64,000 nt of DNA from Mixophyes australis (taxonomy: Eukaryota > Chordata > Amphibia > Anura > Limnodynastidae). Position 1 is the first letter of the stretch. Every line of letters begins with the position of its first letter. Positions 56,057-64,000 of the stretch are shown here, piece after piece. Made by a program: the position numbers and the translations under genes. The notes under the pieces are model-generated. The model worked only from the letters and a program-made list of their open reading frames with translations. It was not told the origin of the DNA and did not search any database. The DNA is taken from assembly GCA_036250195.1 (NCBI GenBank), contig JAVHZZ010000003.1, forward strand, positions 39,901,835 to 39,965,834. The letters are read 5' to 3'.

Positions 56057-56059
<3 letters not shown>
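55795..56059. mobile_element. CAGAGGCG-type MITE in a TA microsatellite
   Basis: TIRs cagaggcgaacgcagg and cctgcgtgcgccactg. The centre is a near-perfect palindrome, cgcggcagtgctgtatt / aatacagcactgccgcg (55918-55962). It is flanked by TA repeats on both sides, so the 8-bp duplication cannot be resolved. Related to 32046. Confidence 0.75.
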
Positions 56060-56092
<33 letters not shown>

Positions 56093-56575
56093 ATCGTAAT
56101 ATATATATAGACATAATTCTAGTATTTCTGTTTAATGGAAATAAACGCAGGGTGCTGTTGCTGTATGAGTAGCACACCTCGAAAAACCAATTGGATTTAT
56201 TTAATGTTAAATCCAAAGTTTTTCTAGTTAAAGAAGAAATCTTATGAGGGTCAGTTTTAGTGACATCTTTATGAAGCAGACCAAAAATGGGGTTTAACTG
56301 TGAGCAGTATCCACCAAAAAAGCAAATATATTTATTTCTTTTAAAAATCTTTACTCATTTCTAGTCAAAGTAATTTTAAATTTTTTGAGGGTCAGTCCCG
56401 GTAACTTCTTTATTAAGCATGCAAAAAAATTGTTGTTTTTGTGAGTATGAGCAGCAGTGTAGCTGGATCCCCCAAGAAGCAATATAGTTCTTTCTTCTAA
56501 AATCTAACGTTTTTTCTATATTGTACTCCAAGTAATTTCATCAATGACATCTTTATTCTGCAGGCAAAAAACAGG

Positions 56576-56712
56576 GTGTAGTGGCTGAGTGTGAGCAGCA
56601 GGGTGTAGTGGCTGAGTGTGAGCAGCAGGGTGTAGTGGTGGAGTGTGAGCAGCAGGGTGTAGTAGCTGAGTGTGAGCAGCAAGATGTAGTGGCTGAATGT
56701 GAGCAGCAGTGT
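56576..56712 (+). repeat. 27-bp minisatellite, five units
   Basis: Units of gtgtagtggctgagtgtga with gcagcagg. Because 27 is a multiple of three, the units stay in frame (VVAECEQQG repeated). Confidence 0.85.
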
Positions 56713-56882
56713 GTTCTTTACTTTGACTCTGAGCAGCCCACCACAAAAAAAAAAAAAAAAAAATTGCTTGTGTTAGAAATAAGAACACATTTTTTAAATT
56801 AGTAGTATATTGTGAAACAGTGTCATAAGAATTGTGAGATAACATTCCCTCCTTTCCCTATCTCATTGGTTGTTCCCCAGGT

Positions 56883-57525
56883 ATGGTGGCGGGCTTCTAC
56901 AAGTATCTCCAACTTGTGCAAGTAGCATTACTCCTTTTAGCAATCATGGATCACTGTACAGATCAGGAGCAGCCCAGTACCAGTACAGGCAGTGGTAGTA
57001 CTTTTACTGTTATGACCTCTACTAGTAAAAAAGGTGGGAAGAAAGTGTCCTCAAAATTCAAACACTATTTGTCAAATTTAGTCTCAAAGAAAACATCAGT
57101 TCTTGTTGTAAGGTGGAGGATTAAGAGCGAAGATCCTGAACAATGTGGTGATTTGTCAAAAAAATAGGAAAATAGCTAACATTTCATACACTACCCGCAG
57201 TGGCAAGACTAAGCTCAGACTATGCCCACTTTTAGCTAGTGGGAGTCCTGCTACTGCTGGTACTGGTTTACATACTAGAATGGCCATTGAAATACAATGT
57301 GCCCAACACGGTCATGCAACTTCCCATGCACCACCTTCTCGCTACAAGTGTAGGTCTGTCACCTTTAAAACAACCAAACCAGTGCCTGAAAATTACACTG
57401 AGGCTGAAGAACAGCTTGGACACTCACAGAATTCCGAGGAGAGTCTAAGGGTATCCATGAGTGCTATATGTGGGTCTGAGGTTTCAGATTGTGACACTGT
57501 CATTATAGAACAGCCTCCTTCCTAA
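56883..57525 (+). pseudogene. hAT copy 2 N-terminal ORF fragments
   Basis: Two overlapping frames, 56883-57167 (MDHCTDQEQPSTSTGSG and a lysine-rich KKGGKKVSSKFKHYL) and 57145-57525 (SYTTRSGKTKLRLCPL, ending IIEQPPS), lie upstream of the transposase C-terminus. No BED finger or catalytic D,D,E block is visible. They may be the N-terminal part of the transposase gene or captured sequence. Function not assigned. Confidence 0.4.
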
Positions 57526-57559
57526 ATTACTCAACCATTTGGAAATGTGAGGATGACTG

Positions 57560-57863
57560 GTAGTAGTACTTAAGCTGCCCACTCACCAGTACTTACTCGG
57601 AAAGAGTGCTTAGCGTAGCCGGGAACATTGTGAGTGATTGTCGGAGGAGACTACTTCCCAAAAATGTAGGAAAACTGGTGTTTATCAAAATGAACTACAA
57701 ATTGTATGAGGAATACCGTTCTGCCGACCAATTACAAACAGAATGTGTAGATTCCAGTGGGGATGACTTCATACTGTGTGATGATGATCCTGATGATGAT
57801 GAGGGTGATTACATTGTAAACATCATAGAGGAAGATGACCACTGTTGGCTAAATCACCATTAG
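57560..57863 (+). pseudogene. hAT transposase C-terminus with acidic tail, copy 2
   Basis: The plus frame reads SPVLTRKE-like sequence, then YSERVLSVAGNIVSDCRRR and LLPKNVGKLVFIKMNYKL. This is the hAT dimerisation domain (ER-x-x-SVAGNIV, LLP-x-NV-x-KLVFIKMN). An acidic tail (DDDPDDDEGDYIVNIIEEDD) follows. The core DDE domain is deleted, so the protein is dead. Confidence 0.8.
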
Positions 57864-58595
57864 TCAGTTGTTAAAATCGATATCTATTCTTTCCAGTTTA
57901 TCAACCGACAACCAAAATTTTCTCTTTTGTGGGGGCCCAAACAAATCAAACACTTCAACCACAAAAGTGGCGGTCCCTGTCGCTGAAGTACTTGGATTGT
58001 TAAATTATGAGCTTTTTTTTAACATATGGGTAGGAGTGTGGGCCCAAGGACAACTCTATCTTGCACTATTTTACATTATAGCCTTGGGCTATCATAATCT
58101 GTTAAATGTCTACTGATGCCACTGTCCGTCTAATGACCTTTTCTTCTTCCACCAGTGTCAATCTGTTGGAAAAACTCAGGAATGTCATTTGCAGTGTTCA
58201 GTGACCGCATGTAGATACTTTATGCACACTGCTGTGCCACTAGGGATTGTACCTTTTAGTAAACTGCCATGTATTTTTGTCACTCCCTGTCAATAATTTT
58301 AACCAGCCAGCTTCCTGCAGACTTTGGTTAATAGTGGTGAAAATTTGGACATTTGTGAAGAGATCATTAGGAAATAAACTGTAAAAACTGTAAATGAATG
58401 TTAATGCTATAAATAGTAATACAGGAGCAAAAACAGCTCAAACTTACATCATTTTACCTTTTTTTCACAAAGTTGAATTAAATCCAGATCCAAAACTGAA
58501 ACCTTTCAAGAGTTTCAGGCAAAACCAAAAAGACTTTGTAGAACCAAAACCACATCCAAACCGAAACACGGGAGTCAACGCACACCTCGAAGTCA

Positions 58596-58672
58596 ATTAA
58601 AGTACCAGTATGTTTTTGGAGTGTGGTAGGAAGCTGGAGCACCCGGAGGAAACCCACGTAAACTCTAGTTGT
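58596..58672 (-). mobile_element. SINE middle fragment
   Basis: accagtatgtttttggagtg, tggagcacccggaggaaacc matches the central part of the SINE on the minus strand. Confidence 0.7.
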
Positions 58673-58927
58673 TGCATGAACTGAGCACTAACTAAACTTC
58701 ACATAGGGATTAATGACTCTTACACTAAAGTAATAAAGTGAAAGCCATTTTGGATGCTATAAATACCAGATAACAGAAAATTAACTTTGCATAGTCTATT
58801 CTTTTTGAACTGTGATTAGTAGCAGAATTACAACAGAGACTATTCCTCAGCAATTGAAGAGTTAATAGTTACATTTAACTGATTACAGCAGGGAGAAGAA
58901 ATGATTGTGTGAGTTTATATGTTACCC

Positions 58928-59215
58928 CATACTTACCTACTTTTAGTAGACGACGTCCGGGAGAGGGGCGTAACTAATGGGAGGGGGCGGGGCGCATTGA
59001 TTCGCGTCATTTTGTCCCCGCCCCCATGAGTAAAATTACATTTTGTCACGGGGGGCAGGGCCAAAATGACACGATTCTTGGTGAATCGCGTCATTTTCAC
59101 AAGGGAATTCAGGGATGAGGGAGAAATGCCAGCTCTCGCGAGAGCCCGGGAGACTGCCAGCTCTCGCGGGAGCCTCGGGAGTCTCCTGGACTTTCCGGGA
59201 GAGTTGGCAAGTATG
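58928..59215. mobile_element. CATACTT MITE with 8-bp duplication TGTTACCC (copy 1)
   Basis: Ends catacttacctactttt and gagagttggcaagtatg. Perfect duplications tgttaccc at 58920-58927 and 59216-59223. G/C-rich interior with gggagag/ctctcgcg repeats. Confidence 0.88.
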
Positions 59216-59223
59216 TGTTACCC

Positions 59224-60720
59224 ATGATCATGTTGTTTCTTCTTCCTGTTTCTATGTTATCCTCCCTTTTGTTCCTCTGTTTTTGATGTGTTAGAAACAA
59301 GTCATGATATTCTATTTATCATACATACACTGAATACACTGAATAGTGTCCTTCTCTATTCACTTGCAAAGATTCTGGACTTACAGATCAGTATTCAAAC
59401 ACTCATTTAATCTGCTTTCTATAACGTCCAGGCGAGCAGTCCAGTTAGCAAAGGTGCCGAACTAAATCCTCTTTGATAATACTGGGTTTTTGGAAGGTGT
59501 CGTTGTTTTTTGGAGCAGAGCAGCGGAATTTGTGGAGCAGAAATTTGCACTGGATGATGGGACCATATAGGCGCACAAGGTGAAAAAACAAAGCAATTTG
59601 TGGTTGGCATCCAGTGCTCTTTGTAAATAAGGTGCTATGTTTTCCAAGAATGCAGTTCTGACTAGACTAAAACCACCCATGTGCTATAAATCATAGAAAA
59701 CGAGAACGAACGACTAAAAGTAAATCACTAAATGTAGAATTTTGATCATCGTGGACAATGTCAGTTTGAGAATATGTAAAAATGTTCTAAAGTACAAAGG
59801 AAATTTTTATTTTTTGCTTAGCTTTAATGTTTCATTAACGGCCAAGCCACACACAGGACAGAGTGCAGCCAATAATTCCCTGTCTACAGGCCAATTTGTT
59901 AATTATTTCTGAAAAAATGACAAACAGGAATCGCTTACAATACATTACGGGAATGGAGGAATGCCGGTCATATCAGGAGTATGGAATGCTATTTCCTGAT
60001 TTCTAGTTGTCATACAGAATTGTTAGGATTGCTGTTGGTGTTGCTGTTTGGAGCAAGCCCAACCATTTTCACTTGACAAATATCTTCCATATTTATTGCT
60101 CTGTATTTAATGCATGAGACAGCAGAAACATTAATGGTTTGCAAATGATCAATTCAGAATAAATGACATGGGTGTTCTCCTTTAAAAATGACCTTAGAAA
60201 CTTTCCATCTTTGGATAGGCTGAGATAGTACTTGCTTATGTCAGATATATATCTGGAACTATTAGTGCTCTTCTGAAAAAGCATATTTGTTTCATCTAAA
60301 ACGAGACACCAGCAAGACAATGAAAACCTTTATTTAAAAAGCACTTAAATGTAAGAAAGCACACATAATTTACTGCCCTCGGTGAGTAGCAAGACATTTT
60401 GGAGAACTGCCCTAAAAAAAAAAAAATTTTACAACATTTCTATTTATTGTACAATATCAATGAATTATGTGTGAGGCAGCTCCTGCTTTGGTTAAAATAG
60501 TCAATGAGTAATTGCAGTGTCATCATGTAAAGGTTCCAACATACATTTTCAAACTGTGCTGCTCTACATTGGTGAGTGGAATAGAAAATGGATATTAATC
60601 TAAGAGTAGCCTGAAAGCATAAACCAAAACAGCAAAGATAAAAATAATTCATGTGGCTGTTTTCTTGAGGTATAATAAATAAATTGAACTGATGATTAGT
60701 TATAAATTAAATTCAAAAAT
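59224..60720. other. Unassigned DNA
   Basis: Two overlapping minus-strand ORFs at 59419-59680 do not match a family I recognise. Otherwise no gene or repeat is evident. Confidence 0.45.
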
Positions 60721-60836
60721 TATATATATATATATATATATGTGTATATATATATATATGTGTATATATATATATGTATATATATGTGTATGTGTGTATA
60801 TATATGTGTGTATGTGTGTATATATGTGTATCTATA
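60721..60836. repeat. TA/TG microsatellite
   Basis: (TA)n interspersed with TGTG over about 115 bp, flanking Helitron 2 on the left. Confidence 0.95.
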
Positions 60837-60847
60837 ATATAAATGTC

Positions 60848-61231
60848 TAGTGGCGTGTGTTAGTCTGTCTGTGTGTGGAACAAATAAAACCAAGCTGCAG
60901 CGCCACCTGCTGGGCGGAGTTATACACTGACCTACTAAATTCTTAGTGTGTGTGGAGAAATAAATTCAGAAGGGGCTGAAATTTGGTATACTAAGATGTT
61001 TTTAATTTGTTAATTGTTAAAAGTGTTTATAAAGATTTTAAAAATATATATATATATTTCTTGAAGGAGAAGTGACAGTGGGGAGTGGTTGGTGGTTGCC
61101 GGGGGTGACAGTGAGGAGTGGTTGGTGGTTGAGGCCTGGGCTATGGCCCAAATGCATGACAAGAACCTTTTTAACACCTTAAGTAGCTTGATTTGACTAG
61201 AATGCATGAGTATCATGCACGGGTTAACTTG

Positions 61232-61236
<5 letters not shown>
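60848..61236 (+). mobile_element. Helitron 2, nonautonomous
   Basis: The 5' end is tctagtggcgtgtgttagtc. The 3' end is aatgcatgagtatcatgcac then gggttaacttgta, with the GCATGA-gta-TCATGC hairpin. Subterminal blocks (acaagaacctttttaacacc, gaaatttggtatact) match Helitron 1 in inverse orientation. No helicase remains. It is flanked by TA tracts on both sides. Confidence 0.75.

Positions 61237-61298
<62 letters not shown>
61231..61298. repeat. TA microsatellite
   Basis: (TA)n with a short (TG)n interruption, right of Helitron 2. Confidence 0.95.
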
Positions 61299-61299
<1 letters not shown>

Positions 61300-61301
<2 letters not shown>

Positions 61302-61890
61302 TAAGTGTAATCTCTTGTTTGCCTGGTTGGTGGTGGTGGTGATGCAGTTTCACACCTATGTAGTACCATTGGGTCAACCAACTGGTTATCGCTCATTCTC
61401 TCTCCTGAGGGTTGATAATAGCTATATTTGTAAAGTGCTGATTCTTCAGGCGTAGCCAGGGTGACGCAACCTTTAGGTGAAAATATGATGGAACCAAGGA
61501 TGCCTAAAATTAAATGGGTAACATAACTACTATTATTTTTCCTGTAGCGTGAGGATGCTCTTTTATGTCATTGATAGCCTGGGAGTGCGTTGCTAGGTTA
61601 TGATGGCACTGTCCAATGCTACATACCCAGTCTGACTAAAGCAGAAAATGCCGCCATCTCCGCTGTCAAGGTAAGAGTTACGGTAGAAGTGTAGCACCCA
61701 AGTAGATGGACATACAGAGGGAGGGACGATCTTTCGCTGGCACTGGGTGTAGCAGTGTACAATTGTCATTGTTGAAATGATTGTGCACCAGGACATCTCA
61801 CTTGCAATTTTATCTCCCAATGTTATTCTCCAGCAGAGTCCGCTTAGTATAACTTACTGGTGACTTCATTAGTACAGAAGCTGACACAGA
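61300..61890. other. Unassigned DNA
   Basis: No recognised gene or repeat. Confidence 0.5.
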
Positions 61891-62034
61891 GGGGCATATT
61901 CAATTGAGCCACAACATCGTGGCTGCGCATTTTTTTAGTTATCACTGTGCGAACGGAATTCCACGGTGTTGCTGTAACTCAAAATACCTTTGGGTCCGTT
62001 CCGGAGGCACTTCTTGCTTAATTGAATATGCCCC
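61891..62034. mobile_element. MITE of the GGGGCATATTCAATT family, copy 3
   Basis: Perfect terminal inverted repeats ggggcatattcaatt / aattgaatatgcccc; the interior is unrelated to copies 1 and 2 except for weak dyads. Confidence 0.75.
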
Positions 62035-62265
62035 ATAGAATGGGACTGTCACCCTCTCTCTCACTCCTGTGCCTCTACACAGGTTCAGTCACAGCAGTGT
62101 ACTGCAGGCCAAGGTAGCAACAATCTGACCTAACTGTGCCCTCACACTTAACAACTAACGCTTCTAATTCTCTACAGCATCACCAGCTTCTCTCTGAATT
62201 CCGAAGCCTTCCTCTCGGAACTCAGACACACTCAAGTAACTGTAACATCTCAGTAGACCGGACCT

Positions 62266-62387
62266 GAGCTGATGCGGGAGTCAGGTTCACTTGGTATCAT
62301 TCAACCACACACAGGCACATATCAATGAGCTGATGCGGGAGTCAGGTTCACTTGGTATCATTCGACCACACACAGGCACATATCAAT
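62266..62387. repeat. Tandem duplication, 61 bp x 2
   Basis: Two adjacent units starting gagctgatgcgggagtcagg differ at one visible base (caaccac/cgaccac). Confidence 0.95.
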
Positions 62388-62389
62388 GA

Positions 62390-63000
62390 CAAGTTTTTAA
62401 AAAGCAAATGTTTTGGGTTTTATTTGTTTGCGGTTCCAGGTATATGCTGTAGGTGGTGCTATTGCTTTTTTCTCCATCTCCACTTAACTTCTAACTCTTC
62501 TTCCAATGTTTCAGCAACAAAAATCACAGTATTCTACAGTCAATAGAGCCTAGAGACTATTGAATGATATACCACAGTATGGAAATGTGACAATTACCAT
62601 GGCATTGACACAACTGCACAAGTAAAAAGTAATTTGTGGCTGAAGTTGTCTTACTCATTCACACAGCGTTTTTTTTTTTGCAGAAGTTGCCACTTCAGAA
62701 TGTAATATGACTTTGAAAATCGGCCAAAAATTGCCCATCACTGTTAGCAGAGCCTGACCGGTGACAGAGTAAATCGTGGGGCCTGGCAAAGCTATGGAAA
62801 AACATGCATACAGACTAACAGAATGAATTATAAGTATAGCTCAGGCTGCACATTATAGGTAATTCATCACAGATATCATTGATAATTATGTAATTTTCAT
62901 GATTTGATGCCTGTGAATACATTGCTCATTGTGCAGCCAAGGTAACATGTATGTAAACAGAGAGGCAGCGTTTGGGAAAGACTTAGGGGTCGCTAGCTCT
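62390..63000. other. Unassigned DNA
   Basis: No recognised gene or repeat. Confidence 0.5.
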
Positions 63001-63004
63001 AATG

Positions 63005-63335
63005 TGGTGGCCTAGTGGTTAGCACTTCTGCCTCACAGCGCTGGGGTCCTGAGTTCAATTCCCGACCACGGCCTTATCTGTGTGGAGTTTGTATGTTCTC
63101 CCCGTGTTTGCGTGGGTTTCCTCCAGGTGCTCCGGTTTCCTCCCACACTCCAAATACATACTGTTAGGTTAATTGGCTGCTATCAAGTTGACCCTAGTCT
63201 CTGTCTGTCTGTGTGTGTGTATGTTAGGGAATTTAGACTGCAAGCACCAGTTGGGCAGAGACTGATATGAGTGAGTTCTCTGTACAGCGCTGCGGAATCA
63301 GTGGCGCTATATAAATAAATTGTGATGATGACGAC
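63005..63335 (+). mobile_element. Full-length tRNA-headed SINE
   Basis: The head has A-box-like tggcctagtggttagcac and B-box-like gagttcaattcc (consensus GWTCRANNC), i.e. an internal Pol III promoter. A conserved body (gtgtggagtttgtatgttct, cctcccacactccaa), a (TGTC)n/(GT)n tract and a LINE-like tail (gtacagcgctgcggaatcag, tatataaataaa) follow. It is the reference copy for five other copies or fragments in the window. Confidence 0.9.
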
Positions 63336-63339
63336 TCTG

Positions 63340-63705
63340 GAGGTGCACACATGCATCAGGACTGCATATAAATACAGACACATAACAAAAGCCATTATTT
63401 TATACTTTGTGATGTCATGTGCCTATTTTTGTGACTATCTCGGCAAAATGGATTTGATTGTGCCATGAGCAAATGATTTGCACAGTATGATGACCGGATA
63501 GATACAATAATGAATACCTCCAAATATGTAGACATGTGAAATTAGGTAAAAAAAACGCCCTGCCCTTGACCCACCAAAATCTTGCTTATACACTCAGAAA
63601 GCCCCACTTTGGGGTGAAACTCCACCCACTTTTGCACAAGTTTCTGCCCTTTTGAAGGCCCACAAATCGGAACTGTTCTGTCAAAATCGGGACAGTTCGG
63701 TGGTA
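63340..63705. other. Unassigned DNA
   Basis: No gene. 63600-63700 has a ccactttggggtgaaact and tcaaaatcgggacagttcgg block that may be repeat-derived. Confidence 0.4.
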
Positions 63706-63713
63706 CGATAATG

Positions 63714-63981
63714 CATACTTACCTACTTTTGAAGGCAGCTGTCCGGGAGAGGGTAGTCGAAGGGGCGTGACTGTTAGGCTCTGCCCCCTGTCAAACCTAT
63801 GCAATTTCGGCCAATCGCAGCAGGGGGCCTGGGCCACGAGGCCGCGTTTAGCCACGCCCCCACCCATCTTCAACAACGGAGACAGCTGGATCCGGGATTT
63901 TTGCCTGCTCTCTTGGGAGTTCGGGAGAACTCACAAGAATTCGGGAGTCTCCCAGACATTCTGGGAGAGTAGTCAACTATG
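63714..63981. mobile_element. CATACTT MITE with 8-bp duplication CGATAATG (copy 2)
   Basis: Ends catacttacctacttttg and gggagagtagtcaactatg. Perfect duplications cgataatg at 63706-63713 and 63982-63989. Same family as 58928. Confidence 0.88.
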
Positions 63982-64000
63982 CGATAATGCAAAACATGCT

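Larger units (their letters stand above)
56100..58570 (+). mobile_element. hAT element, copy 2 (internally deleted)
   Basis: The 5' region has repeated (g)tgagcagca/caccaaaaa-type subterminal motifs (56140-56480) and a 27-bp minisatellite. ORF fragments follow at 56883-57525, then the transposase C-terminus at 57560-57860 and a 3' region shared with copy 1 (34400-35530). The termini are not precisely defined. Confidence 0.65.

Noticed and set aside
59419..59680. Overlapping minus-strand ORFs of 63 and 72 residues
   Set aside because: No recognised domain; overlapping frames of similar length suggest chance.
63005..63075. Possible tRNA gene
   Set aside because: A and B boxes are present but no full cloverleaf. 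The sequence continues into a SINE body and tail repeated elsewhere in the window.

Overview
This is vertebrate nuclear DNA, almost certainly from an amphibian and most likely a frog. The evidence is split genes with consensus splice sites, low background CpG, and a repeat spectrum typical of anurans: CR1/Rex1 and L2 LINEs, chromodomain Ty3/gypsy elements, hAT and Harbinger-like MITEs, Helitrons and a tRNA-headed SINE. There are no prokaryotic features. The one clear host gene is at the left edge. A 969-codon uninterrupted exon on the minus strand (1-2909) encodes a multi-Tudor protein, best matched to TDRD15, a germline/piRNA-associated Tudor family member. Upstream of it (rightwards) lie two related CpG-rich segments (about 5.58 kb and 7.69-7.92 kb), each ending in a minus-strand splice donor. 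They are candidate alternative first exons or promoters.

Most of the rest is transposable elements, often nested. (1) 8.4-15.8 kb: a 5'-truncated CR1/Rex1-type LINE, an L2 3' end, and a 3.15-kb solo gypsy LTR (perfect CTGGG duplication) carrying an L2 LINE inside it. (2) 16-22.5 kb: a decayed L2-like LINE with endonuclease and RT remnants, a hAT element (8-bp duplication GCCAGGGG) inserted in it, then a Penelope-like region with a decayed hammerhead-like core. (3) 23.2-28.9 kb: gypsy chromovirus A, complete in structure but with broken ORFs. (4) 29-36 kb: a Helitron with a helicase C-terminus, LINE remnants, nested MITEs and hAT transposase remnants. (5) 37-41 kb: a small CpG-rich putative promoter and mostly unassigned DNA. 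(6) 41.6-49.7 kb: gypsy chromovirus B, 8,118 bp, with TATAT duplications, two 1,931-bp LTRs that I see differing at only two positions, and intact gag and pol. It looks very young and may be active. (7) 50.6-54 kb: gypsy C, heavily deleted and inside a hAT-like element. (8) 54-64 kb: SINEs, a hAT with transposase fragments, MITEs, a second Helitron and TA microsatellites.

The most interesting mechanism is in the gypsy chromoviruses. B carries a GGGAAAT heptamer in the gag-pol overlap, 6 nt before an 8-bp stem that A also keeps, which predicts -1 ribosomal frameshifting (as in PEG10 and Sushi-type elements). Directly after the 5' LTR, A and B have 12-nt and 10-nt stretches complementary to an LTR segment. 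In B this lies 31 nt downstream of a TATA-like box, and in C the same 12-mer lies 29 nt downstream of one. That fits Tf1-like self-primed reverse transcription rather than tRNA priming. B's LTR also contains four tandem hairpin units, one with a compensatory base-pair change.
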